A stretch of 64,000 nucleotides of DNA, taken from NCBI RefSeq assembly GCF_024166365.1, contig NC_064842.1, positions 12,247,001 to 12,311,000 on the forward strand. The letters are read 5' to 3'. The notes beneath the pieces were generated by a model. The model saw only the letters and a list, made by a program, of their open reading frames with translations, was not told the DNA's origin and made no database searches. Both the position numbers and the translations under genes were made by a program. Source of the DNA: Elephas maximus indicus (Eukaryota > Chordata > Mammalia > Proboscidea > Elephantidae). Shown here in pieces: positions 52,880 through 64,000 of the stretch (positions are counted from its first letter, which is position 1; each line of letters opens with the position of its first letter).

Positions 52880-55614
52880 GTTGTGTTGTTGTTAGGTGCC
52901 ATCGAGTTGGTTCCGACTCATAGTGACCCCATGTACGACAGAACGAAACACTGCCCGGTCCTGCACCATACTCATGATCATTGTTATGTTTGGGCCCATT
53001 GTTGCAGCCACTGTGTCAATCAATGTCATTGAGGGTCTTCCTCTTTTTCGCTGACCCTCTACTTTACCCAGCATGATGTCCTTCTCCAGGGATTGATCCC
53101 TCCTGATAGCATGTCCAAAGTATGTGAGATGATGTCTCACCATCTTGGCTTCTAAGGAGCATTCTGGGTCTACTTCTCCCAAGAGAGATTTGTTCTTCCT
53201 TCTGGCAGTCTGTGGTATATTCAATGTTCTTCACCAACACCATAATTCAAAGGCATTAGTTCTTCTTCTGTCTTCCTTATTCATTGTCCAGCTTTTGCAT
53301 GCATATGAGGTGACTGAAGATACCATGGCTTGGGTCAGGCGCACTTTAGTCCTCGAAGTGACACCTTTGCTTTTTAGCACTTTGAAGAGTTCTTTCGCAG
53401 CAGATTTGCCCAATGCAATATGTTGTTTGATTTTTTGACTGCTGCTTCCATAGGCATTGATTGTGGATCCAAGTAAAATGAAATCCTTGACAACTTCAAC
53501 CTTTTCCTGTTTATCATGTTGTTGCTCATTGGTCCAGTTGTGAGGATTTTTGTTTTATGTTGAGGTGTAATCCATATTGAAGGCTGTTGTCTTTGATCTT
53601 CATCAGTAAGTCCTTCAAGTTCTCTTCATTTTTCAGCAAGCAAAGTTGTGTCATCTGGTATCGCAGGTTGTTAATGAATCTTCCTCCAATCCTGATGCTG
53701 TATTCTTCTTCATATAGTCCATCTTCTTGGATTATTTGCTTAGCATACAGATTGAATAAGGATGGTGAAAGGATACAATCCTGATGCACACCTTTCCTGA
53801 CTTTAAACCACGCAGTATCCCCTTGCTCTTTTCGACTGCCTCTTGATCTATGTACAGGTTCCTCATGAGCACAATTAAGTGGTCTGGAATTCCCATTCTT
53901 TGCAATGTCATCCATAATTTGTTATGATCCACACAGTCAAATGCCTTTGCGTAGTCATTAAAACACAGGTAAACATCTTTCTGGTATTCTCTGCTTTTGG
54001 CCAAGATCCATCTGACATCAATAATGATATCCCTGGTTCCACATCCATTTCTGAATCCAGCTTGAATTTCTGACAATTCCCTGTTGATGTACTGCTGCAG
54101 TCGCTTTTGAATGATTTTCAGAATTTTACTGGTGTGTGATATTAATGATATTGTTTAATAATTTCCACATTCTATTGGATCACCTTTCTTTGGAATAGGC
54201 ATATATATGGATTTCTTCCAGTTGGTTGGCCAAGTAGCTGTCTTTCAAATTTCCTGGCATAGATGAGTGAGCACTTCCAGTGCTACATATGTTTGTTGAA
54301 ACATCTCACTTGGTATTCCGTCAATTCCCAGAGCCTTGTTTTTTGACAGTGTCTTCAGTGCAGCTTGGACTTTTTTCTTTAGTGCCATTGGTTCTTTTTT
54401 TTTTTTTTAATTGTGCTTTAAGTGAAAGTTTACACATCAGTCTCTCATACAAAAATTTATATACTTTGCTATATACTACTAATTGCTGTCCCCCTAATGA
54501 GACAGAACACTCCTTCCCTTGACTCTCTCTTTCAGTGTCCCTTTGGCCAGCTTCTGACCCCCTCTGCCCTCTCATCTCCTCTCCAGACAGGAGATGCCAA
54601 CATAGTTTCATGTGTCTACTTGATCCAAGAAGCTCATTTTTCAGCAGTATTGTTTTGTATCCCACTGTCCAGTCCAATCCCTGTCTGAAGAGTCGGCTTT
54701 GGGAATGGTTCCTGTCTTGGGCTAACAGAAGGTCTGGGGACCATGACCACTGGGGTGCTTCTAGTCTCAGTCAGACCATCAAGTCTGGTCTTCTTACGAG
54801 AATTTCGGGTCTTCATCCCACTGCTCTCCTGCTCCCTCAGTGGCTCTCTGTTGTGTTCCCTGTCAGGGCAGTCATCGGTTATAGCCGGGCACCATCTAGT
54901 TCTTCTGGTCTCAGGCTGATGTAGTCTCTAATTTATGTTGCCCTTTCTGTCTCTTGGGCAGTACTATTGGTTCTTCATCACATGCTACCTCCAAAGTGAT
55001 TGAATGTTAACCAGTTCTTTTTGGCACAGTGACTATGTATATTCCTTCCACCTTCGATACTTCCTGTGTCGTTTAGTATCTTACCCACAGAATCCTTCAA
55101 TATTGCAACTTGAGGCTTGAATTTTTAATTCAGTTCTTACAGCTTGAGAGATACCAACATGTTTTTTCCCTTTGGTTTTCTAAGTCCAGGTCTTTGCACA
55201 TATCATTACAATACTTTGTCTTCTTGACCTGCCGTTTGAAATCTTCTGTTCAGCTTTTTTACTTCATCATTTCTTCCATTCACTTTAGCTACCTGACGTT
55301 CAAGAGCAAGTTTCAGAGTCTCTTCTGACATCCATTTTGGCCTTTCTTTTTAATAACCTCTTGCTTTCTTCATGTATGATGTCCTCGATGTCACTCTACA
55401 ACTCGTCTGGTCTTCAGTTCATTAGTGTTCACTGCATCGAATCTATTCTTGAGATGGTCTATAAATTCAGGTGAGATATACTTAAGGTTATATTTTGGCT
55501 CTTGTGGACTTGTTCTAATTTTTTTCAGCTTCAACTTCAACTCGCATATTAGCAACTGATGGTCTATTCCACAGTCAGGCCCTGGCCTTCTCCTGACTGA
55601 TGATATTGAGCTTA
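52880..55614 (-). mobile_element. RTE LINE, antisense, in MIA3 intron 6
   Basis: It has a 7-bp duplication 'atacatt' (52873-52879 and 55615-55621). The left end is the RTE 3' terminus ('tgttgttgttaggtgccatc'). The right end stops inside the endonuclease region, so it is 5'-truncated. The RT is readable in pieces on the minus strand ('YLCFNDYAKAFDCVDHNKL'), where the motif A context reads FND rather than FID. The frame is broken repeatedly. An L1-type 3' end interrupts it (54397-54965). Confidence 0.9.
54397..54965 (-). mobile_element. L1-type 3' end, antisense, nested in RTE
   Basis: A T run (54397-54410) is followed by 'aattgtgctttaagtgaaag', the complement of the 11283-11899 family. RTE sequence 'attggttctt' is duplicated on both sides (54387-54396 and 54966-54975), and similarity extends a few bases further. 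This copy lacks the 103-bp duplication seen at 11588. Confidence 0.85.
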
Positions 55615-55621
55615 ATACATT

Positions 55622-56637
55622 ACAAGTTGCAAAATGGTGATATTCTGATTATATTTTTCCTTTTTCATTAAAAGGCTGGAATAATTCCACAAAGAAAAAC
55701 TTATAATCGCTTATTCTTTACCTTGAGATTTGATCTGTGTAGTCAAGACAGGACAGATGCTTGACTCTTTCCCTTTATTTAAACCCCGCCCAAAAAAAAC
55801 GAAAACCAAACCCGTTGCTGTCAAGTCGATTCCAACTCAAAGCGACCCCATAGGTCAGAGTAGAACTGCCCCATAGAGTTTATTTAAACAGTTTCTGAAA
55901 TAATTAGTTGTCTTCCTAGCATGTTCCAAAGATGACCAAAGGGTCTTTTTTTCTAACTCCTTTCTGAGAATCATGATCTCATGGATTTAAAAATTGGTGA
56001 GTTTTAGTCTTAATGATACTCAGCTTCTCCCATTTTTGGCTAGTGGGAGAGCCTCTTCACGTTGGCTTCTGGGCCCTTTCGACACCACCTAGTGGTCATC
56101 GATAATTCCTTATTTTCTAGTATAACAAGATGGCCTTAGCTCATCTTGTTCATCTCCTGCCCAGATCTTGATGGAGCCATTTCTCTAACAAGCCGTGGTT
56201 CCTTTTAATGAAAAGTGGTATTTAAAGTCTACATTCTGGGTACTGAGGTTGCTTGTTGCTATTGAGTTGGCCATTATTTTGAGGGCTTTTCAGAGGATAA
56301 AGCTAGGAAATATGTGGCTTTTTTTTTTATGTGAAAATTTGTCATGATGCCATATGGATACTTCTTCCAGTTGATGCTACAGCGGTTCTACTTATCCTCA
56401 TATAATGTTTGTATTTTCGTTCTTTTATGTTGGGAATCCCAGTTTTTAATGACATCAATGTAATCATCTTACTTTACGGGATTTACACAACAGTATTAAA
56501 AATAACAAATATCAACACTGCCACCAAAAATATGTTATTGAAACTATTGTAAGGTTGTTTTGCAGTTCCTTTTGTCTTTAAGCCATATGCCATGAGGGTG
56601 TGTCTGCTACAGTTCTTTTCTATGGTGCTGCCAGCTA
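55622..56637 (+). other. MIA3 intron 6, middle part
   Basis: One 5'-truncated SINE (55784-55878) is present. The rest is unassigned AT-rich DNA without coding evidence. Confidence 0.45.
55784..55878 (-). mobile_element. 5'-truncated AfroSINE with target duplication, antisense
   Basis: Only the SINE 3' half is present ('aaaccaaacccgttgctgtc' to 'aactgccccatagag'). A perfect 11-bp duplication 'tttatttaaac' (55773-55783 and 55879-55889) encloses it, so the truncation arose at insertion. Confidence 0.9.
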
Positions 56638-56803
56638 TCTGGAAACCCTGGTGGCGTAGTGGTTAAGAGTTTGGCTGCTAACCAAAAGGTTGGCAGTTTG
56701 AATCCACTGGGCGCTCCTTGGAAACTCTATGGGGCAGTTCTACTTTGTCCTATAGGGTTTCTATGAGTGGGAATCGAATCAACAACATTGGGTTTGGTTT
56801 TGC
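56638..56803 (+). mobile_element. AfroSINE, short form, sense
   Basis: It runs from 'ctggaaaccctggtggcgta' to 'caacattgggtttggtttt', between 7-bp duplications 'ccagcta' (56631-56637 and 56804-56810). Confidence 0.92.
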
Positions 56804-59800
56804 CCAGCTACTCAATGCACAGTTAATTGTTTTATTTTTGCTTTCAGTTTTTAGGGATTGCGCTTTTAAACTTTTTGTTTTATAATTAACATATTTACAA
56901 GATCCAAAGTCAAATCTATAAAATAAGGGATATCCACGTAAGTCTAGCTTTTTTCCAATACCATTCACCTGTTGTTACCTTCCCCTATAGGTAACTTTTG
57001 AAATTAATTTTATTATGTATCCTATCATTAAAAAATAAGCAAATGATTTCTGCATCCATGTAAGATGGATTTATAGATACTGGATTTACCATCCCAACTG
57101 AAACAGGCAACATAAAAGAAAACAGACAAAATAAATGTAACAGCAGTTTTCAAGATATTGGACATTAGGCAATAAAGGACTAGACTTCTTGAGACATGGG
57201 GCACAAACATGGCTAGCTTTACAACTGTCCCAGCTAACTGCCTTGAGGAGCTTCCAGGCCAGGGCACAGAAAGGGAGAACCTAAGTGGAGTCTAGCAGAC
57301 ATCCTAAGTTGAGGAGATGGAGCTGAGAGTCCAGGGAGACAAGGTAGCTGCAGTTCAAGGGGCAGAATATCAGAGAGGAGAAAGCTGAGCTACAGAGAGC
57401 TCTCTCTGGTCCCCTTCAAGTATTCAGAATAGTATTGATCAGCACATGAATGTGATGAAACTACTGAAGACCAGGGAAACCATCAGAAGGAACAGGCCCT
57501 AACACAGGGCTTGGAATAGTATCTGGAAAACCTCGTAATTCTAGGGGAATTGGGTAGAATGCTCACAGGGTTTTGCCTGATACTAAATGCTTCAGTGGTC
57601 TTGCCTCCAAGTAACCCTTAAAACAAATCTTAAAAGAATCAAACTGTTCCAAGTAACTTAAATGCGTCCCAGAACAAAGCTCAAGAATATTTATTCACAA
57701 TGTCTTACATCCAGTCAGATTACCAGGCGTGCAAAGAAGCAGGAAAAAACTACTCATGATAAGGAGAAAAACAAACCAGTTGAAACCAACTAAGTACCAA
57801 CAGAAATGTTAGATTTAGACAAGGCTATTAAAGCAGTTATTATTACGATATTCCCAATGTTAAAAAAAGCTACATAGAGACATGGAAAATAAAAAAAATT
57901 TGGATCAAACTTCTAAAGGTAAAAACTACAGTGCCCAAGATGGCAAATACAGTGGATGAGATTAATGCTAGATGAGACATTGAAGTAAAAAGATCAGTGA
58001 ACTTGAAGACATAGCAATAGAAGTGATCCAAAATTAAGCATATAGAGATAAAAGACTCAAGAAAAATGAAAAGAGCATCAGTGAGCTGTGGGATGCTTTC
58101 GAGCAGCCTAATATATGTATAATTGGAGTCCCTGTAGGAAAGAAGAGAAGAAGAGTGTTTAGAAAAATATTTGAAGAAATTAATGGCTACGGTTTTTCCA
58201 GATTTGATGAAAACTATAAATCCACAGATCCAAGAAGCTCAGGGAAACTCAAGCTCAAGAAGTAAAAAGAAAACTATACCAAGGCACATTATAATCAAAT
58301 TGCTCAAAACAAGTGGTAAAGAGCAATCTGAAAAGCATCCAGAGAAAAAGATATATTATGTGCAGAGGAACTAAGATAAGGGTGACACCAATTTCTTGTT
58401 GGAAACAAGGCACAGGAAAATACAGTGGAATAATATCTTTAATATATTGAAGAAAAAAAAGTCAAACCACAATATCATACCCAGTGAAATGTCTTATAAA
58501 AATGAAGGTGTAATGATTTTTTTCTGACACACAAGAGCGGAAAGAATTCATCACCAGTACACCTGCACCCAAGAAATGCTAAAGGAAGTCTTTCAGGCAC
58601 AAGGGAATTGATAACAGATGGAAATATGGAGCTACACATAATGAAGAACATTGGAAATGGTAACTACTTGGGTAAATATATAAAAATTATTTTTTTATTA
58701 GTTAAATATTTTTAAAAGTTAATTGCCTGCTTAGAGAAAAATATTATCAATGTAGGGTGGGGTTTAGAATATATGTAAAAGTAAAAGGTATGACAATAAC
58801 AAAAAGCTAGGAAACAAACAGTGGTATATTATTGTAAAGTTCTTACACACATGAAGTGGCGTGATACCAAGGCAGACTGTGATAAGTTAAAGATGTACAG
58901 TATAAAGCTGTCACTGAAATAACAAAATAGAGAGTTACAGCTAATAAGCCAACAAAGGAGATGAACTGGAATCATCACGAGACTCAGTTGCTCCCAAAGA
59001 AGGCAGAATAAGAGGGAAAGGGGACAAAGAGCAGATAGGACAAATAGAAAAAAGAAGGAAGGTGCTAAACTTAAACGTAACCAGATCAGTAATCACATGA
59101 TCAAATGGAAATTGTCCAAATACCCCAATTAAAAGGCAGAGATTGTCAGACTGGATTTAAAAAAAGCAAGACCTAACTAGATGGTGCCTATGAGAACGAT
59201 CCTTTAAATAAAAAGACACAACAAAGTTAAAAGTAAAAGATCGAAAAATACATTACATGCTATATGCTAACACTAGTCAAAAGAACACTGGAGTGGCTTA
59301 ACACCAAAGCAGATTCCTGAGTAAAAAATAGTAGCAGGATAAAGAAAGTTGCTTCATAGTGATAAAGGAATCACTTATTCAAGCAAACAATCCTCAGTGT
59401 TTATGTTTTAATAACAGACATTCATAATACATGAAGGAAACATTGACAAAAATACAAGAAAAAACAGATAAATCCAGTTATAGTTGGAGATTTTAATACC
59501 TCTCTAATAATTGATGGACTAAATCAGCAGCAAATCAGTAAGGATCTAAAAGGTATGAGCAAAATACATATTCTTTTCAAGTGTACATGGAACGTTTACC
59601 AAGATAAACCATATTCTAGGCTATAAGTGTCAATAAATATAAAAGGATTAATGTCATGTCATATAGAGTATGTTCTCTAGTCACAATAAAATTATATTAG
59701 AAGTCAGTAACACAAAGATCTCTTGAAAATCTCCAAATATCTTAAAATTAAATGCATAGTTAAAAAAGTTACAAGTCAAAGAATAAAAGGGAGATTAGCA

Positions 59801-59998
59801 TTTTGAGCTGAATGGAAATTAAAACACGTCAAATTTATGCAGTGCCACTAAACTACTACTTGGAAATTTATAGCACTACCTATACTAAAAAAAAAGAAAG
59901 ATCTCAAATCAATGACCTTACTGTAAGAACCTAAAAAAAGAAGAGCATATAAATTCACAAGTAAATAGAAGAAAGGAAATAGTAAATATTAAAGCATA

Positions 59999-61854
59999 AA
60001 CCAAGAGGCAGTCATTTGAACAGAATCACGGGATACTGTGTGGTTTAAAATCAGGAACGGTGTGTGTCAGGGTTCTATCCTTTCACCATACTTATTCAAT
60101 CTGTATGCTGAGCAAATAATCCGAGAAGCTGGACTATATGAAGAAAAACATGGCATCAGGACTGGAGAAGACTCATTAACAACCTACAGTACTCAGATGA
60201 CACAACATTGCTTTCAGAAAGCGAAGCACTTACTGATGAAGATCAAAGACGACAGCCTTCCGGTATGGATTACACCCCAACGTAAAGAAAACAAAAATCC
60301 TTACAACCAGACCAATAAGCGACATCATGATACACGGAAAAAGGACTGAAGTTGTCAAGGATTTCATTTTACTTGGATCTACAAACAACAAGCATGGAAG
60401 CAGTAGTAAAGAAATCAAATGACGTATTGCATTGGGCAAATCTGCTGCAAAAGACCTGTTTAAAGTATTAAAAAGCAAATGTCACTTTGAGGACTAAGGT
60501 GCACCTGACCCAAGCCACAATATTTTCAATCACCTCATATGCATACAAAAGCTGGACAATGAATAAGGAAGACTGAAGAAGAATTGATGCCTTTGAATTA
60601 TGGTGTTGGCCCACAGCTGAGTAACTGGCCCCGCCCATTGGACAAGGAGGTGAAAAGTGACTACAGATGAGGAAATAACAAAGAACACACAGCCCGCTTG
60701 CTCAGAAAAAAAAAGCAGGATGAAACAAACAAATCTACAATCAAGAAACAAAGAAAACTACTGAATGTCCTGAAGACCGCAGACAATATCAAAACATATT
60801 AAAAAAACAGTACAGGATGGTTCCAGTAGGCGTCCAAAATAAAACACCAGATGACTTCCTAGTAGAAGAAAAGGCACTAGAACTACCTGACAGAGAATTC
60901 AAATCTCTAATATTCAGAACAATCTAAGAGTTGAAGCAAAAAGCAGACAAAAATCAGGAAAAAATAGACAAATTTATGGAAAAGGCTAACAAATTCATAG
61001 AAAATACAGACCAAAAAAATGGAAGAATTCAGGAAAATGATACAGCAACAAAGTCCCAAAATAAGTTCACAACTAGAAATCATACAAAAACAACAATTAG
61101 AAATGCAAAAGGTAAACAAGATTTCAGAAATGGATAGTGTCATAGAGGGGCCGAGGGGCAGGTCTGAAATGACGGAAGACAGAATCAGCAAAATTGAAGA
61201 CAAACACTTGGATACAACTCTGTTTGAGGAAAGCTCAGAAAAAAAAAAAAGAACGAAGAAAAATAACGAAACCCCGAGAATTATGTGGGATACAGTCAAA
61301 AGCAAAAACTTGAAAGTGACTGGAGTTCCAGAGCAGGGAGAGAAAGTGGAAAACACACGGAGCATCACTGAAGAATTGCTGACAGAAAACTTCCCTAATG
61401 TCATGAATGATGAAAAACTGACCATCCAAGAAGCTGAACGAACCCCATATGGGATAGACCCCAAAAGAAAAACACCAAGGCATGAATTATGGTGTTGGCA
61501 AAGAATACTGAATATACCATGGACTTCCAGAAGGAAGAACAAATCTGTCTAAGAAGAAGTAGAGCCAGAGTGCTCCCTGGAAGCGAGGATGGCAAGACTT
61601 CGTCTCACATACTTTAGACATGTTATCAGGAGGGACCAATCCCTGGAGAAGCACATCATGTTTGGTAAGGTAGAGGGTCAGCGAAAGAGGAAGACCCTCA
61701 GCGAGATGGACTGATGCAGTGGCAGCAACAGTGGGCTCAAACATAGCAAAGATTGTGAGGATGGCACAGGACTGGGCAATGTTTTGATTTGTTGCACGGC
61801 GGGTCACTATGAGTTGGAACTGATTCGTCACCTAACATACACACACATACACAC
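59999..61854 (+). mobile_element. RTE LINE, 5'-truncated, inserted in L1
   Basis: It lies between 8-bp duplications 'aaagcata' (59991-59998 and 61855-61862) in L1 ORF2. It begins in the RT ('ccaagaggcagtcatttgaa') and ends in a modified terminus 'cacctaacatacacacacat'. The YADD region is decayed. Its RT C-terminal part is interrupted at 60611-61483 by an L1 fragment. Confidence 0.92.
60611..61483 (+). mobile_element. L1 5' UTR/ORF1 fragment without poly(A), inserted in RTE
   Basis: Exactly 873 bp lie between 16-bp perfect duplications 'gaattatggtgttggc' (60595-60610 and 61484-61499). The sequence begins 'ccacagctgagtaactggcc' and holds part of L1 ORF1: a coiled-coil-like region, then 'VKSKNLKVTGVPEQGE', 'ENFPNVMN' and 'IQEAERTPYGIDPKR'. 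It stops inside ORF1 at 'aacaccaaggcat', with no 3' UTR and no A tail. ORF1 has an internal stop near 60925. Confidence 0.88.
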
Positions 61855-62417
61855 AAAGCATATATTAATGAAATAAAAAACAAAAATAGAGAAAATCAAG
61901 GAAACCAAAAGCTGGTTCTTTGAGATTACTAAATTAATTAACCTGTAGCCAGAGTGATCAGGAAAAGAGGATGAGAAACAAATTGCCAATATCATCAGAG
62001 AGATTCAATCACTACAGATTCCACAGGTATTGAAAGGATAGTAAGAGAATTTTATGAACAACTTATGCCAATTAATGACAATTTAGATGAAATGTAGAAA
62101 TTCCATTTAAGACACAGACTGCAAAAGGTCACTCAAAAAGAAATACTATAGATAACCTCTATAGCCTCGTCATATTAAAAAAAATTGAATTTATAATTTA
62201 AAAACTTTCCATAAAGAAAACTCCAGGCCCAGATTGCTTCAGTGGTGAATTCCACTAAACACATAAGGAAGAAATAATGCTAATTCTAAACAAACTCTTC
62301 TAGAAAATTGAACAGGAGAAAATAACTCTCCACTCATTTTATGAGGCCAGCACTATTATTGACAGCAAACCAGACAAAGATGTAATAAAGAAAACCACAG
62401 GCCAGTATCTGTCATGA

Positions 62418-62598
62418 ACCAAAACCAAAAAAACAAACTCAGTGCCGTTGAGACAATTCAAACTCATGGCTACCACGTGTGTTACAGAATAGAATTGTAC
62501 CATGGAGTTTTCTTGGCTGTAATCTTTGCAGAAGCAGATCGCCAGGCCTTTTTCCATGGCACTGCCAACTTTTAGGTTAGCAGTGAAATACGAACTCT
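62418..62598 (-). mobile_element. AfroSINE-type SINE, antisense, in L1
   Basis: It runs from 'aaccaaaaccaaaaaaacaa' through 'gtgccgttgagacaattcaa' and 'gtaatctttgcagaagcaga' to 'tttaggttagcagtgaaata'. It is the long form, with the head incomplete. Confidence 0.82.
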
Positions 62599-63496
62599 TT
62601 AGCAAATCAAATCCAACAATATAGAAAAGGGTAACATATTATGACCAAGTAGGGTTTATCCCAATAACGCAAGGTTGGTTTAACATTCAAAGATTAGTCA
62701 ATGTAATTTGCCACAGTAACAAACTAAAAAATAAAATCCATATGTTCATCTCAGTAGCCACAGAAAACGCGTGTGAAAAAAAATCCAAAATCAATTACAG
62801 ATTTAAAAATTGCCAGCGAACTAGGAATAGAAGGGAATTTAAAATGGCCTCTGTGAAAAAACTTACAGCTAGTATCATACTTAGTGGTGAGATAGAATGC
62901 TGTCTCCCAAGATTAGAAACAAGACGTGGGTGTCCACTCTCACCCCATCTATTCAGCCTTGTACTGGGATGCAGGAAAGCAACAGACAAGGGTACTAAGG
63001 CAAGAAAAAGAAGCAAAATGCATCCAGATTGGAAAGAAGATTTAAAATTATATTTATTTATGCAAATAACATGTACATCTGTGCATAAAATCTGTTGGAA
63101 ATCTATTTTAAAAAAAGCTTCTAGAATAAGTGAGTTTAGTAAGGCTGCCAGATAAACATTACACGTAAAAGCAATTATCTCTCTATATGCTAGCAATGAA
63201 CCATCGAATTAAAATTCAAAATGTTTTTCTATGTATAATAGTAAAAAAATGTGAAATACTTAAGGATAAATCTGGCAAAATATGTACAAGACCTATACAT
63301 TAGAAACTCTAGAATACTGCTGATAGAAATTAAAGACTTAAATATAAGGACCTAGAATAACCGAAGCACTATCTCATTTCAAGACTTACTATAAAGCTCC
63401 TGTAATTAGGATAGCGTGGTATTGGTGTAAAGATAGAAAACATATCAGTGGAACAGGAGAGAGAGTCCAGGAATAGATCCACACACAGATGGACAA

Positions 63497-63662
63497 TGGA
63501 GCCCTGGTGGCGCAGTGGTTAAGGGCTGGACCTGCTAACCAAAAGGTCGGCAGTTCAAATCCACCAGCTGTTGCTCGGAAACCCTATGGTGCGGTTCTAC
63601 CCTGTCCTAGAGCGTTGCTATGATTTGGGATCGACTCGACAGCATTGGATTTTTTATGAGTT
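63497..63662 (+). mobile_element. AfroSINE, short form, sense, in L1
   Basis: It has a perfect 8-bp duplication 'atggacaa' (63489-63496 and 63663-63670). The head is 'tggagccctggtggcgcagt' and the tail 'actcgacagcattggatttt'. It is a young, near-consensus copy. Confidence 0.95.
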
Positions 63663-64000
63663 ATGGACAACAGATTTTTGACAAAAGTGGAAAGGCAATT
63701 AAGTGGAGAGAAAAGTCTTTTCAGCAAATGTTGCTGGAACTACTGAATATCCTATACAAAAATTAACTGAAAATGGGTTATAGACTTAAATGTAAAACTA
63801 TAAAACTTCTAGGAGAACACATAAGAGCAAATCTCTGTAAACTTGGATTAGGCAAAGATTTCATAGATTTGACACCAAAAGTGTGAGTCATAAAAGAAAA
63901 ATTGAATAAATCTGGATATTATCAGAATGAAAACTTCTGTCCTTCAAAATGCATTATTAAGTGAATGAAAAGAAAAGCTAGACTGGGATGGGATTACTGC

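Larger units (their letters stand above)
57040..64000 (+). mobile_element. old L1, sense, 5' region through ORF2, multiply interrupted
   Basis: Landmarks run in L1 order: 5'/ORF1 region ('cagatccaagaagctcaggg', 'caccagtacacctgcaccca'), ORF2 endonuclease (59100-59620, 'tagttggagattttaatacc'), mid-ORF2 (59780-59998, resuming at 61863 with 'aaaccaaaagctggttcttt'), RT (62600-63000, 'gggtgtccactctcacccca') and C-terminal part (63660-64000). All frames are broken. Insertions are an RTE (59999-61854) and SINEs at 62418-62598 and 63497-63662. It continues past the window. Confidence 0.85.

Noticed and set aside
58171-58374. 67-codon ORF in intron 6 as a small gene
   Set aside because: It lies in the 5'/ORF1 region of an old L1 and matches the L1 'cagatccaagaagctca' context.
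39268-63662. Recurring 150-200-bp units as a dispersed CRISPR-like or tRNA gene array
   Set aside because: They are scattered SINE insertions with individual target duplications, in both orientations. The tRNA-like heads do not form intact tRNA genes.

Overview
This window is mammalian genomic DNA and reads as an afrotherian, most likely a paenungulate such as an elephant or a close relative. The evidence is its repeats. About thirty tRNA-derived SINEs of the AfroSINE type are scattered through it, with a 5' head like 'ccctggtggcgcagtggtta' and a 3' tail like 'gactcgacggcaa'. There are also many copies of an RTE/BovB-like LINE. These sit on an older background of L1, MaLR/ERVL-like LTRs, MIR and hAT elements. 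The species call is an inference from repeats, not from a marker gene.

The only host gene I can support is the 5' half of MIA3 (TANGO1), on the + strand from 32197. MIA3 is the ER-exit-site receptor that loads collagens and other bulky cargo into COPII carriers. Six coding exons are resolvable to the base: 32197-32329, 36029-36162, 39061-39147, 41764-44602, 46425-46586 and 49079-49215. Together they encode 1164 uninterrupted residues: signal peptide, MIA/SH3-like domain, the long acidic lumenal region and the start of the membrane segment. The cytoplasmic coiled coils and proline-rich tail must lie beyond base 64000, because I find no exon 7 in the last 14.8 kb.

Layout. 1-31.4 kb is an intergenic repeat field with no host gene recognised: solo LTRs, a full-length but broken RTE (4779-8013), an RTE deletion derivative (8466-8870), two stretches of antisense L1 (12.5-18 kb and 19-23.7 kb) carrying many younger insertions, a twin-primed (5'-inverted) RTE (20085-22256), a head-to-tail run of RTE pieces (25.4-28.6 kb), an AfroSINE-split MIR, and a tRNA-Gly-like/RTE chimeric SINE (30411-30755). 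31.6-33.3 kb is the MIA3 CpG island. It has a 15-bp GC-box array upstream of the ATG and a G-rich minisatellite starting about 65 bp inside intron 1. 33.3-49.2 kb holds MIA3 exons 2-6 with SINE-bearing introns. 49.2-64 kb is intron 6, with an antisense RTE interrupted by an antisense L1 3' end, and a three-level nest (old L1, then RTE, then a short L1 5' fragment).

I see no bacterial-type system, no CRISPR and no undescribed gene system. The most unusual signals are retrotransposon structures: the inverted RTE, the chimeric SINE, the RTE 5'-to-3' fusion element, and the 873-bp L1 5' fragment with a 16-bp target duplication and no poly(A). Next is the abrupt switch from C-rich to G-rich on the + strand across the MIA3 start.
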